Positions 44,930 through 55,238 of a DNA stretch of 64,000 bases are shown piece by piece (position 1 is the first letter of the stretch; each line of letters begins with the position of its first letter). Location of the stretch: positions 1,585,824 through 1,649,823 of the forward strand of contig NC_018337.1 of the NCBI RefSeq assembly GCF_000234665.1, read 5' to 3'. The stretch comes from Leishmania mexicana MHOM/GT/2001/U1103 (lineage: Eukaryota > Euglenozoa > Kinetoplastea > Trypanosomatida > Trypanosomatidae). The position numbers were made by a program, and so were the translations under genes. Below the pieces are notes generated by a model that had not been told where the DNA came from, did not search any database, and was given only the letters and a program-made list of their open reading frames with translations.

Positions 44930-46002
44930 CAACGAAGCTTGCACGTCTCCTGCCCACATCGCCTCCCTTAATGATCTGTGTGCTGTGAGGGCTCCGGCTG
45001 CTCCTTCTTCGTTGTTTCTGTCGGTGTTGTCTTCCTCTGCGCCCACGCACTCACGCGCACGCTTTATTGTTGTTGTTCTCATTGCCTGCGTACGTGCGTC
45101 AGTGCCTCCGAGAGAGGTTTGCTGGTTTGGTGCGCCGATGTGTAGCTACATATTTACAACATGTGCCTCTCCCTCTCACCCACTTCCAAAGGAACCCTCT
45201 ACGCCTTTCTTTGGGCAGTAAGTTGCCGCGACGACTCTCGACAAGATTTCCAGTGTGAGCTCCCATAGCGTTTGACCTCCTCCTTTTTTTGTGTCTCCCG
45301 TTTTGGTGTTGTGGTGTGCGTGTGTGTCTGTGTCTGTGTGTTGACGGGTGGGTGTTTGCCTCTCTTGGAATAATGCCCCGCTTCATAGATGTCTGCGTCC
45401 TGAGCAGATTGCGGTTTCGTGAGAGCGAATGTGCGCCTGAACGGCGTGGGCCGGCCCTTGTCGTCCTCTTTTGTAAGAACCAGAAGAATATATAGTGAGA
45501 GAGAGCATGCCTTTCTGGGCGTGGTGCTCTTCGCTGCACTAACACGGCTGGAACGCGATTCACACTAGGGGACGTGCCGTTGTGGGAGTCCACCCCTATA
45601 CGCCGCGCCGCACTCCCGTCAGCTCCGCCCTTCGCACCGTCCTTCACCCTTTTTACGTCAACGATCGTTGGTGGCTCTCCTGAAGGAATCCCATCACCTC
45701 GCGTATGCCGTGAGATGCAAGTATGTGTGGGGGTACAGCGGCACAGCACATTCTTGGTGGTGACCTTGGTGATACTTAATCACCACTTACCCTGGTATGC
45801 GACATTTGTGCTCGGCTTCACGAATCCCTACCACGTTTTTCCTGACCACCCTTTGCTTTCTCTGTCTCTCTATCTCTTTCCCTTCCCTGAGATGGGTGCT
45901 GTGCTCTCTGCGCGCTGGATCACGGCGACAACCGCAGCACCACATAAGGTAGAGCGCTTGCTCGTTCACACCTATTCACGGGCCCTTTGGCGCTTCACAG
46001 GA
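44930..46002 (+). other. Intergenic spacer and possible N-terminal extension of the RRM gene
   Basis: No independent gene is seen. A strong CT tract (about 45852-45889) ends at AG 45890-45891, immediately followed by an in-frame ATG at 45892. A second, weaker acceptor-like CAG lies at 45998-46000 just before the ATG at 46003. Confidence 0.45.
45852..45891 (+). promoter_or_regulatory. Trans-splice acceptor abutting an in-frame ATG (RRM gene)
   Basis: A long pyrimidine tract ends in CTGAG, with the AG at 45890-45891. The next three bases are ATG, in frame with the RRM protein. If used, the spliced leader would join directly to the start codon, adding 37 residues (start MGAVLSARWITA) to the protein. 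Confidence 0.5.
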
Positions 46003-47175
46003 ATGGAATCCAAAGGCATCGAAACGGGTGGTTACAAGCCCTCCTTACGGGTTGACATCGGCTCAGCCGACAACGCCAAGGAGGATTCGGCAAACGTTAC
46101 GGAAGGTAGCCCTCAAAAAGTAATTACCCCGCATGTATCCACAAACATCTTCGTGGCCGGCATTCCATCCACGTGGGACGATGACGCTCTGCGAGAACGC
46201 TACAAAGAGTTTGGCGAGATTGTATCGACAAAAGTAGTCAAGAACCGGCACTTTGGTTTTGTAATGTTTCGGAAAGCGGAGTCTGCGCACGCGGCAATCA
46301 ACGCCACTCACCTGACGCAGCCAACTCCGAACTGTGGCACTGTCTTGCACGTTTCTATCGCCATGCACGACGAGGGACTCGATGACCAGCCAAACGACCG
46401 CCTTTTCATTCGCGGGCTGCCGCAATGGGCGACGAAGGAGCACCTTCGACAGATGTTCTCGCCGTACGGTGTCATTACGGAGTGCGCCGTTCTCATGAAC
46501 CCTCTCGGGCAGTGCAAAGGGTCTGGCTTTGTTCAGTTTTCCTCACAGCAAGAGGCCACTGCCGCCATCAAGGCGCGGGACTCCATTAGCATGGATAATT
46601 GGCCCCACCAACTCGAGGTAAAGTACTCTGAGTCGGCCGATGTGCGGCAGATGCGGCAAGAGCGCAACCGCAATCGCCAGCGGCACTGGCTCCCGTCACC
46701 ACAGTATCGTGGCGGCAACACCCCCAGCTCCCTCCCTTCGCCCTACCCGGGGTTTTCGCCGCCGCTCTCCCTCATTCCGTCTCCGCAGGCGTTTCCAGTG
46801 ATGAGCGCGATGCCGTTTCCGATGGTGTACCCACCAACACCAGCCACCACGGGTGCCCCGACGCAGATCGTGTACCCCCAGCCGATCTACCAGACCATGC
46901 CGCCCTTCTACTCGGCATCTGCAGTGCCTATCCCAGCACCGATTCCGCTTCCTCAAAAAGGCGACCTGCACTTTAGCGGCCCGCCGTTGACAGAGGAGTT
47001 GCTGCGTCTCATGCTGCAGTCCTACGGCGAGGTGGAGGCCGTCAAAAAACTAGATAATGACACCGGGATCGCGGTGCGCCTACGTGACGTGACGAAGCAC
47101 GCACTGGTGGTGCAACAGCTGAACGGCTCGCTCTTTCCCACTGGGCAGTTGTTGGCGGTCGGTATTTACGCGTAG
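46003..47175 (+). CDS. RNA-binding protein with two RRMs and a third degenerate RRM-like domain
   Basis: From ATG 46003 the protein has 390 residues. RRM1 (about 47-115) shows RNP2 IFVAGIP and RNP1 RHFGFVMF. RRM2 (about 133-212) shows RNP2 LFIRGLP and RNP1 KGSGFVQF. A Pro/Tyr/Met-rich low-complexity region (about 225-320) follows, then a C-terminal RRM-like fold (about 325-390, LHFSGPPLTEELLRLMLQSY) with poor RNP motifs. It is probably a regulator of mRNA fate; the target is unknown. An alternative in-frame ATG at 45892, sitting directly on a stronger acceptor, would give 427 residues, so the start is open. Confidence 0.85.
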   Translation: MESKGIETGGYKPSLRVDIGSADNAKEDSANVTEGSPQKVITPHVSTNIFVAGIPSTWDDDALRERYKEFGEIVSTKVVKNRHFGFVMFRKAESAHAAINATHLTQPTPNCGTVLHVSIAMHDEGLDDQPNDRLFIRGLPQWATKEHLRQMFSPYGVITECAVLMNPLGQCKGSGFVQFSSQQEATAAIKARDSISMDNWPHQLEVKYSESADVRQMRQERNRNRQRHWLPSPQYRGGNTPSSLPSPYPGFSPPLSLIPSPQAFPVMSAMPFPMVYPPTPATTGAPTQIVYPQPIYQTMPPFYSASAVPIPAPIPLPQKGDLHFSGPPLTEELLRLMLQSYGEVEAVKKLDNDTGIAVRLRDVTKHALVVQQLNGSLFPTGQLLAVGIYA

Positions 47176-48689
47176 CCCCCACTTGTTCGTGTTTTCTTGA
47201 GCAAGCACGAACAGTGAAGCACAGCATCGGAAGCGCCAGCGTGGACGCACTCGCGAGCGCAGCAAACAGATACACGTGGCGGGGGTGCTACGGGCCACAC
47301 AAGGAACCATTTGTTGTGTGGAAACGGAAATGGTAAAGTGGAGCTTACCTTAAAAGGAAAATAGTGAACAGGCAGATGGTCCCTTCTCTACCAAAGTGCA
47401 ATGGGTTGAGAGGGACAAATGAAGTCCCTGCTAACGTAACCGTCAGTGCCGGCAAGAAGGGGTCCGTCAGGCTTCTCTCGATGAATTCGCACGCGTGGGT
47501 GCGCGTCCGTGGGCTAATGAGTGGGTTGCAGAGTTCGCTTTGTCACGTGTGAGTAGAAAAATGAGCGATAGTAACGTCCGAGAATATGGCGTGCGTGCGC
47601 CTCTGATGCAGGATGCCGTCGTTGGCTGAGGCATTACCTCGGTGATCTCTTCTTTCGCCCTGTTTGTGTTTTTGTGCGCGTGGGCGTGTATGTGTATGTG
47701 AGTGCTCATTGTGTTGCTGCGGGGTTGCCTCGAACAACTTCCACGGCCTACATGCGTCAGGCTGCTACACACATTGCCAAACGCAGCGTTGCGGTGGACG
47801 CAGATTCGTAACCGGTATCTTCATACGGATAATTGCACGCATTTACACAGATGTTTTTGTTGGTTTGTTTGCTTTTGTTAAAGGAGCTCTGACCACTGCG
47901 TCCCACCGTAGGCAACGCCTCTTTGCCACTGCTACCATCGCAAATTTACCTCTAGTTGGTTGTCTCTCGTCCGGTTCCCTCTTAACTGGAGTGTTTCGCT
48001 CGTTCTTTTTTCGTTGTCTTCTTTTCGCTCTTCACCTTATTGTTAAGCAGTGTGCATATCTGTTTGTCTCTCCGCGAGTCGGCGCCTTTGTGGCGCACTA
48101 TTGTAAGCGACTGAGGGGAGAGGAGGACCCCAACAAGAGTGTTTGGTCCCTCTGTTTTGTTTATTTTTTTTTCTCCTCTACCTTTGCTCCGAAATATATT
48201 TCAAAAAAAAAGAAAACGATCAACGGAATCTTGGCAGCGTCAGCCAACAAGGACGGTGTAGCACTCCAGAACACAACCTATCACTCCTCACAATGATAAT
48301 GTTGCACTATCCAGTACGGGGAGCCGCATCGCCTCTCGCGCACGGGACAACTCCTTCACCTCTCCATGACCCCATCCTCTGTTGCGCGTGCTTCTCTTCT
48401 TCCTTCCTCGCCTCGAGCCATGACACAGAGGGTCTCGACAACAGCACTCGTGTTGCTCCGGTGAAGCGCGCGACCTTCCCTTGAGAAGGCCCGTTTTTCT
48501 GCAACCCATTTCGCCTCCTTCGGGCCGCCTGCGCCAGATCTATCCACTTGGTTTGTCTCTAACTCTCTCTTCACTCCCTTCCTCTGTGGTTGCCTCGATC
48601 ATTCTCCGCGTCTCTACATTGAATCTCCTCCAACGGTGGCGAAGCAAGCGGAAGCGACGGATATCTCTGTTGTCTTCTTGCGCTGAACC
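47176..48689 (+). other. Intergenic spacer, 1.5 kb
   Basis: No gene is supported. The long + open stretch at 47664-48296 has no ATG and is Cys/Phe-rich. An A-run (about 48202-48216) and pyrimidine tracts (about 48560-48640) are seen. Confidence 0.4.
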
Positions 48690-49049
48690 ATGGGGTCGCC
48701 CTTCTTGGGGTACTCGGATGAGGATTATGGGCTCGCCTCGGTGTGGGGTCGCCTGATCTTCCTCTCGTGCATTACAACGGGGATTCTTTACGTCTTATTC
48801 GGTCTCTTTGCGTGCCGCCGACTCATACTGAGGGATGCTCGGTGGCTCCTCATGGCGATCCTCTACTTTTCCATCGGTGTGTGTCACGCCTTCTTCACTC
48901 TGACACTACTATGCTTCGCCATTGCTTGCGTTCTTCACAGCTTTGAGAAACCAATGCAGAGCGGGGAAATGATCATGTACTCGGGTATCATGACCATCAT
49001 CACCATGTACTTTGCTTGCGGACGCAAAACCATCCTTTACTCCCTTTGA
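48690..49049 (+). CDS. TMEM170-like small multi-pass membrane protein, 119 aa
   Basis: Three hydrophobic segments are seen: about 19-42 (WGRLIFLSCITTGILYVLFG), about 52-82 (LLMAILYFSIGVCHAFFTLT, then LLCFAIACV) and about 95-113. The spacing and short loops resemble TMEM170: a tryptophan-led first TM, a conserved Leu-rich first loop after Cys-Arg-Arg, AIA in TM2/3, and Met-x-x-x-Glu before the last TM, ending in ILYSL. TMEM170A in animals shapes ER sheets and the nuclear envelope; that role is inferred only. The ATG at 48690 is the first in frame. Confidence 0.72.
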   Translation: MGSPFLGYSDEDYGLASVWGRLIFLSCITTGILYVLFGLFACRRLILRDARWLLMAILYFSIGVCHAFFTLTLLCFAIACVLHSFEKPMQSGEMIMYSGIMTIITMYFACGRKTILYSL

Positions 49050-50019
49050 CCTCGCGTGGGCTACCATAACTCCACACGCGCGCGCACTACATTTGAGGGC
49101 TGCAGCGCTGCGTGGACACCTTGTGCCCTGCAGAGAAATGAGCCGCTACACAAAGTGTCAACCGACAGAAAAACAAATCGTTGTGATCACAGTGACCCCT
49201 CTCCCCTTCTCCTGTGCTGTTGGCGCCTCGCGCGTTGCTCGTCCACTTGCTGAGAAGCACCATAGATAGAAACATCTGCGAAGGGTCGTTAGAGAGAGAG
49301 CGATGAGGCCGTGTACTCGCAAGCATCTCTGCTCGGACACGCGACGCTTGCCTCTCTGTCCCCTATTCCTACATGCCCATGTGCTTAATCAACTGTCTCG
49401 CTTTTCCGTCGTCTCGTTCCTCTACCGTATCCTCTTTCCTACTTTTCACGGTGTTTTTTTTCTCTGGTGTGTGTGTGTGTGTCTGCGTCCTCCTCAAATG
49501 GTTCTCCGGCTGGGGTGTGGGGGTGAGGGCTACGGGCTTACACGACACACAGGAATTGCGCACTGCGCAGCCACTGCCTTCTCTCCTTTCTCTCCCTCTC
49601 GTTTTTCCATCTCATCAAAACCTCTCCTTCTCTAAATACGGTGTTTTTTTTCATTTGTGTATGTGTGTGTCGGCAGCGCATATCCCCAGCAGTGCGCTCA
49701 AGACTCCTCAAGCCTTTATTTCTTTTGTGTCTCCTGCTACACCCCAACGACCGCGTAAGCTCCACATTCGTCGGACCAGGCTACTTAAGCGCATCATACA
49801 TTGTGGTGTCTCTCTCTCCACATCTGTTCCTTTCTTTTTTGCACCTGCTCCCCGCTCATAGCACAGACATCTACGCGCAGCTCTATATTGTTTTTTTTTT
49901 TCATTTTCTTTCTTTTTTCCCCTCTCTATCTATGCCTTCATGAGAGTATCTTATTATTTTTTCGCCAAATCCCTTACTCCTCTCTACGCAGCCCTCCAGC
50001 GGCGACTCAGGGCAAGAGG
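49050..50019 (+). other. Intergenic spacer
   Basis: No gene is seen. GT-repeat (about 49468-49482), several T-runs (about 49454-49461, 49644-49651 and 49889-49900) and the acceptor CTCCTCTCTACGCAG, with the AG at 49990-49991, before the WD40 gene. Confidence 0.45.
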
Positions 50020-50997
50020 ATGTCGCTTGCTATCGCAACATACCAGTTCCTGGACGCCGATCAGCACATCTATTTCTGCTCGCAATCACCAGACTCGAAG
50101 TTTCTCGCGTGTGCCCTTGGTAACGGGGTGGTGTGTCTTGTGAATGCTATTACGTTCAGTACCGTGGCGCGTGGGGCTCCCGGGAAGGACTTTCTCGAGG
50201 CTCCCGCTACCTGCATTCGATGGGCGCCCGAGGAGTGCGACAGCGCTTGGCAATTCGTCAGCAGCAGCTGCGCGGGTGGTGTCATGCTGTGGCTCTGGGA
50301 TCGAGACTCGGTCTCTCTTCGACGTGGAGCCGCCGTGTGCGAGAAACACAATGAGGTGATGGTGGTGGATGTTTCGCCGAGCGGAAAGCAAGTGTTGACG
50401 GCGGGCAGCGATCGCATCGTGCGCCTGTACGACTCAAAGCTAACCCTGCTTGCACAGCTGGCAGAGGGGGTAAACCCTGATGGCACATCACGTCCGGCAC
50501 ACACAAACCGCATCTTCTCTGTCCGCTTCTTGAGCGAGCTGGCGGCCGTCAGTGCAGGCTGGGACAGTCCGATTCAGCTGTGGGACCTGCGTTTGTGTCG
50601 CTTGACCAGACAGGTGGTCGGGATGCAGGGGGTGTCGGATTGCTTAGAACCTGTCCCAAGCACACCGCTCGTTCTGGTGGCGTCCCCGAAGTCTGCGAAC
50701 ACGTTGCAAATTTTCGACGCTGTCACTGGAAGAGTGCTGGAGGAGGAGTCGAGCAGGGTGTGCTCTCAGCTGAACCTGACAGAGCGTGTGTTAGTATGCC
50801 GCATCGAGGCCGAAACAGGTAATGCCTGGTGTCTCACGGTTTCGCCGCCCTCGGTGATTGTTGTCTCCGTGTCTTCCGGCCGCATCGTGGCGCGCGCGGA
50901 GCTCGCTCACACTCCACTCAACATGACCATGAAGGATGCCAGTGTGGTGGTGGGGTGCAAGAATGGTGTTCTGCTGCAGGTGTCACTTAGTATGTAA
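50020..50997 (+). CDS. WD40-repeat protein, 325 aa
   Basis: The length fits a single seven-bladed beta-propeller. Repeat signatures: SPDSKFLACALGNGVVCLVN, WAPEE...VMLWLWD, VDVSPSGKQVLTAGSDRIVR followed by LYD, IFSVRFLSELAAVSAGWDSP followed by IQLWDLR, and weaker blades after. The C-terminus ends with VVGCKNGVLLQVSLSM. No other domain is present. It is probably a scaffold protein; I cannot assign the complex. The start follows acceptor AG 49990-49991. Confidence 0.8.
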   Translation: MSLAIATYQFLDADQHIYFCSQSPDSKFLACALGNGVVCLVNAITFSTVARGAPGKDFLEAPATCIRWAPEECDSAWQFVSSSCAGGVMLWLWDRDSVSLRRGAAVCEKHNEVMVVDVSPSGKQVLTAGSDRIVRLYDSKLTLLAQLAEGVNPDGTSRPAHTNRIFSVRFLSELAAVSAGWDSPIQLWDLRLCRLTRQVVGMQGVSDCLEPVPSTPLVLVASPKSANTLQIFDAVTGRVLEEESSRVCSQLNLTERVLVCRIEAETGNAWCLTVSPPSVIVVSVSSGRIVARAELAHTPLNMTMKDASVVVGCKNGVLLQVSLSM

Positions 50998-51399
50998 ACA
51001 AGACTCACTCAACACTAATAGGTAAGAGGTGTTTCCTCTCTATCTGGATCTCTCCCTTTCCCTTCTTTTCCCATGGTCGTCTAACGCTGCGCCTCTTTCG
51101 AGAATCCCTCGCGGAGACGGTTTTGTCTGCTGGACTCTGTCTGCATGTATCATATTACGGTGAGGCAGTACGCACAGACAGACACGCACTTTTTTTGGTC
51201 TTCGTCAGGGTCCCCCTTTCCACCCACGAACAAGTTACCGGATAGACGCATAAACAGCCACAGCGCCCCTGCGCTTGCAGGAGTACGGCGAAAGGCTGGA
51301 CGTCTGGAGCGTACCATCTGCCGTTGAATCGAGGCCGTCCGGGTCGTTGGAGGACGGGGCGGTCCAGGTGCACACCGGATGAGCCCAAGGAGGCAGTAG
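50998..51399 (+). other. 3' flank of the WD40 gene
   Basis: No gene is seen. A GGACG/GGTCC-rich segment (about 51335-51365) leads into the repeat-like block that follows. Confidence 0.3.
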
Positions 51400-52271
51400 G
51401 TTGGTCTCAGGTCAGGGCCCTCGGACGTCCCCCTACCCCTCCGCACGCCTTGTCTGCATTCCATGCGTCTTCCTCACTCGCCTCAAGGCGTGGCACTACA
51501 TAATGTGGTGGGGAGACTCTTCCAGGTTCGAGTTTGGAGGACTCGATGGGGCCACTTCGGGGTTCTTCCCTCCTGCTTGCGGCATCGGTGCCTCCTGCGC
51601 CCCGTTTGTTCGGAGAGAGGACTATACCGCATGTCTTGCACACGTGCAATGTTGGGCTGATCGGTGGGAATCTCGTCGCGCCTCGTTCGCCCATCACTCC
51701 TGCTCTTCTCTCCTCTGCATCCTTTCTTTCGAATGCAATACACCATGCCCGCTGTGATTAAGAGCACGTGCGCACACAGCGCTCACGCTGATGGCGTATT
51801 GCGGCTTGTTTTTTCATGGCGCCACTGCTGTCTGAGGAGGAGGGGGCATGCCTGGAAGGCTTTGTCGCATGTGCAACGACAAGTTGGACCCTGCCGTGAG
51901 TCCCTGGCAGCATGGGCACTGTTCCCCTCTCATGAATCGGCCACACCCTTGACAGGGGTCGGTGTGTGACGGGCTGAAAGGGCCCGCGGAGAAACACGTG
52001 CTGGCGCACAACGAACTGAGATCCTCTTATCCTTGTCCAACCGTCAACATGTTTTTTAGTGTGCTAGCACAACCATGAACATGGGCTCACGACTCCCCGT
52101 AACGGCGCCAGCCCAGCTCTGTCCGCCTACACCACGTGTCGGAAACCGTACCGGGAGGCAGGCTCTCGGCTTCCCGACATAGTGGGTACCCCGTGCTGGA
52201 GATGGACCCCCCCTTTTGATGCAGCCGGCACCATAAGGGAAGCGCCACACTCAATGAACACACAAAAAAGG
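51400..52271 (+). mobile_element. Possible degenerate SIDER-type retroposon, copy D
   Basis: An 0.87-kb GC-rich, non-coding block ends in an A-rich stretch (ACACACAAAAAAGG, about 52258-52272), as expected for a poly(A)-tailed retroposon on the + strand. Its composition differs from the pyrimidine-rich spacers around it, and it sits in a spacer of unusual length (1.66 kb). From memory, phrases such as GGCAGCATGGGCACTGTTCC and TGTGTGACGGGCTGAAAGGG resemble Leishmania SIDER consensus, but I cannot verify this. It does not align obviously with copies A-C. Confidence 0.4.
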
Positions 52272-52658
52272 CCCTCTTTTCTTTTCCCACGCCTCTCACG
52301 ACCACGGCGTTAGGCAGTGCGCAGTGCGACCGGGGAGTGCCAATCAACAGTATAGCGACAGTCTGTGGCCCGGTTGCATGGAAGGACGCAGCGAACGCGC
52401 CTGCTCCTTTCACAACCAATGCTGCATGACTGTGTCACAGAGCAGCGAGTCCAGTGCTCATGCCAAATTCACGTCATCCTGTGCGACTTCTCTGTCGATC
52501 CCTCTTCACTCTCTTCCCTCTGCCACTACACCTTCATCGGCCTTTCTTCTCCAAAACGTTGCCTCTTCCTCCTCCTTCATCCACGTCCTCATGTCCTCCT
52601 ACATCAAAAACCGAACTTTGAATTCACACGAGCAGAGAGCAGCGATTCTGTTTTTTTG
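52272..52658 (+). other. Leader region of the SANT/Myb-like gene
   Basis: Pyrimidine-rich DNA (about 52480-52600) precedes AGs at about 52632-52642 (CGAGCAGAGAGCAG), the candidate acceptors shortly before the ATG at 52659. Confidence 0.4.
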
Positions 52659-53735
52659 ATGTCCGTGGGCGCTGACTACTTGAGCGCCTTGCTCGACTAC
52701 AATGGACGCCTGCAAGAGCGCATCCTGCGCCGCATCCTCATCATTGAGTACGAAACGGACAGCCTTCTGGCGCTACGATGCGCCCTGGTACCTCTGCAGA
52801 TCCCGGGTCGCAAACGAAAACGACACAGTGAACCTGTCGTCGCTCAGGAGACGTGTTGGAGCGTGGATGCCGACACGGCTCGCCATCACTGGAGCACAGA
52901 ACTTTGCGAAGCACTGAACGATGAGGCGGCGAAGGTGAACTGCATTGCTTCGCTCTGTCCGCACGCAAAAGAGCGCTGGTATGCAGTCGCCGAGGCACTT
53001 CGCCGCGCCGGACACCCGTCCTTCACCCCGTACGAGCTGGCTACCAAGTACAAGGAGATGCACAGCGATGCAAGACCCTTTTCGCCCAGTGAGGCTCGCT
53101 TCGTGTGCCAGTATGTCCAAGAAAACGGACGCGACTGGGTGGGACTGTGCCAAGCACTGCGTCAGCGTCTGGGACACGTGCGCTTACCTTTTCAAGTAGC
53201 CCAGCAATACCGCCAGAGGTTGCGGTGCGCTTTTGTCGAGAATCGCCTCACATCATCTCAGCTCCTCACCCTGTTAGCGGACCTGCCCCCTTCTCCGCAA
53301 CGTCGCGACTTTGCCGCGCTCTCGGTTGAGGCGCAGCGGTTCACCTCGCACAAGACACTCCAGATAAGCCCGCTTTACTTGAAGAGAGAGCTTGAGCCCC
53401 TCGATTTTGCTGCCCGGGTGCCGGCGTGCCACCAGCTCTACTGGAAAGTCGTGAACCTTCTGTGCAACTTCTCCCTCTCGCACCCCAACCGGCTTGATGC
53501 GCTTCAGCACAAGATGCCGTTCTGCTACCAGCAGCTTTCCCTAGCCGACCTCGCACGCTCCCTCCAATGCGAGGCGGTGGAGCTGCAGGAGAGAGTCGTC
53601 CACGCACTCCTGCGTCTCAGTCGTTCACCAGAGGCACTCAATTATGAGGAATGCTCCAAGAAGCTCTTCGGGACGGCGTGCGGTGCACGGCTGATCTACC
53701 TAATCTCCGAGAAGTTGCACGGAAAAGACACCTGA
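52659..53735 (+). CDS. SANT/Myb-like hypothetical protein, 358 aa
   Basis: A helix-rich protein with no membrane segment. A Lys/Arg patch (PGRKRKRHSE, about 48-57) looks like a nuclear localisation signal. Residues about 140-185 (FSPSEARFVCQYVQENGRDW, then spaced helices ending FQVAQQYRQRL) resemble a SANT/Myb helix-turn-helix: the start of helix 1, a Trp in the middle and the closing YRQR. An earlier segment (about 105-135, ERWYAVAEALRRAG, then FTPYELATKYKEM) looks like a second, degenerate SANT repeat. This suggests a DNA- or chromatin-associated factor, for example a transcription-complex subunit. I do not recognise the specific family. The longer frame upstream starts at a non-ATG codon. 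Confidence 0.72.
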   Translation: MSVGADYLSALLDYNGRLQERILRRILIIEYETDSLLALRCALVPLQIPGRKRKRHSEPVVAQETCWSVDADTARHHWSTELCEALNDEAAKVNCIASLCPHAKERWYAVAEALRRAGHPSFTPYELATKYKEMHSDARPFSPSEARFVCQYVQENGRDWVGLCQALRQRLGHVRLPFQVAQQYRQRLRCAFVENRLTSSQLLTLLADLPPSPQRRDFAALSVEAQRFTSHKTLQISPLYLKRELEPLDFAARVPACHQLYWKVVNLLCNFSLSHPNRLDALQHKMPFCYQQLSLADLARSLQCEAVELQERVVHALLRLSRSPEALNYEECSKKLFGTACGARLIYLISEKLHGKDT

Positions 53736-54398
53736 GCTGTCTCGTCACATTTCACCCTTTTTGTCGTCTGTTGCATCGACCTGTGGTCGTGTTGGAGAGC
53801 AAACGGCGCTGCTTCGTGGATCTCTGTTGCATAACTCTCATTGTCTTGTCCTAGCACCCCCTCCTCCAGCGGCAACTTCGATGGGGGCCTGCTGTGATGT
53901 GCCCTTCCGGGCACACGAAAGAGCGGCAACCCGTGGACACGCTGCACAAAGTCAAAAGAACAAAAAGAGAGAAAATACCAACAAGGTTACCACCGAAAAG
54001 AACCCGAAGAGAACGACATCTTTGGCGGCATTTACCGTCGGGGCGCTACACAGGTGCTGCGCATGACACCCACAAACACCATTCATTGTGCGGACTTGGC
54101 CACTTCTCAATCATTCGTCATCTTCTTCAACCTTATCCGTGCCTTTGTTTTTTCTTGGTGCTCTTCGTGAACTTGGAAAGCACCCACGAGTCGCGTGTTT
54201 TGATTGTATGTGTGTGTATTCGTCCCCTCCCTCCTCCCTTCTGCCTCTCTTCGTCTGCCTCTCTTACACTCCGTTCGTATATCTCTCGCTGCTGTGCAGC
54301 ACGGCCCTATTCTCACTGGGCTCCCGTCTCACTGTCGGTGCACGTGTTTCGCTTGTCTTTTCACCGCCTCCTCTTCCCTCCTTTCTCTCCTGTAAATA
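53736..54398 (+). other. Intergenic spacer
   Basis: No gene is seen. The acceptor for the next gene is probably AG 54298-54299 (CTCTCGCTGCTGTGCAG). A further pyrimidine tract (about 54330-54390) lies inside the leader with no AG before the ATG. Confidence 0.45.
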
Positions 54399-55238
54399 AT
54401 GGAGGGCATATCAGAGGAGCAGCGCCAACGTGAAGAGGCCGAAATTCGTGAGCGCGACCGTAAGCGGCAGCAAGAGAAGGAGGACTACGAGCGCCGCCTG
54501 GCGGAGGAAAAGGCCGAGGAGGAGCGCAAACGTCGCGAGGAGGAGCAGCTGCGCGTGGAGGAGAAAAAGCGCAAAAAACGGCAGGAGGAGGAGTGGAAGC
54601 GTCTCGGCTCACATGTCATTCAGGACCTGCCGCCGGTGCCACCGCCGGTGGCGGAGGAGGGAGCGCTAGAGATGTGGTACCTCGACGACGAGACGTCTCA
54701 GCCTTCGCTGAGCACCGCCAGCCTCAAGCCTGGGCGAAAGGTTGGCGCTCCTGCGGTTACCATGAAGGCGTTGCGTGAGTTGGGTGTGGTTCTTTTCCGC
54801 GTCAGCATGAGCGACTTTTTCGTGGTAAAGCAGATCATAAAAGAACGAGAATACAAACACACCGACGAGGTCAAGATCTCGCAAACCGCCAAGGACGACA
54901 GCTTTCTCGAGCGGTGGTATGAGGAACACTACACCGAGGACGAGCAGCTTCGCGTCGTCATGGACGGCTCCTTCTACCTGGATATCCGATCGAAGCAAGA
55001 CGAGTGGATCCGGGTGCACCTGAAAGCAGGTGATCTTGTCGTGCTACCTGCCGGCATGTATCACCGCGCCACCCTCGACGAAGACGATTACGTGGCCCTC
55101 TTTCGCGGCTTCCAAGACGCACCCCGTTTTGTACCTGTCAAGCGGTCCGACAGCCGGGCAGACTCCAACCGGGTGCGGCTGGCCTATTTGATGAGCTTGA
55201 AGAAGGGCGACGTCGCCACGCAAAACGGATTTCTGTGA
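54399..55238 (+). CDS. Acireductone dioxygenase-like cupin protein lacking two metal ligands, with charged N-terminal helix
   Basis: The 279-residue protein begins with a Glu/Lys/Arg-rich helix (about 5-68) not found in the enzyme family. Residues about 90-275 follow acireductone dioxygenase (ARD): EMWYLDDE, LRELGVVLFRV, RWYEEHYTEDEQLRVVMDGS, DEWIRVHLKAGDLVVLPAGM, YHRATLDEDDYVALFR. Active ARD binds metal by three His and one Glu (HxHx3E plus a later His). Here H177 and H222 remain, but the second His is T179 and the Glu is Q183. The protein is therefore probably not a working methionine-salvage dioxygenase; a structural or regulatory role is possible. The first ATG after the acceptor is used. 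Confidence 0.85.
   Translation: MEGISEEQRQREEAEIRERDRKRQQEKEDYERRLAEEKAEEERKRREEEQLRVEEKKRKKRQEEEWKRLGSHVIQDLPPVPPPVAEEGALEMWYLDDETSQPSLSTASLKPGRKVGAPAVTMKALRELGVVLFRVSMSDFFVVKQIIKEREYKHTDEVKISQTAKDDSFLERWYEEHYTEDEQLRVVMDGSFYLDIRSKQDEWIRVHLKAGDLVVLPAGMYHRATLDEDDYVALFRGFQDAPRFVPVKRSDSRADSNRVRLAYLMSLKKGDVATQNGFL

Noticed and set aside
47664..48296. 210-codon + frame in the spacer before the TMEM170-like gene
   Set aside because: No ATG within it, Cys/Phe-rich GT/CT-derived translation, no domain.
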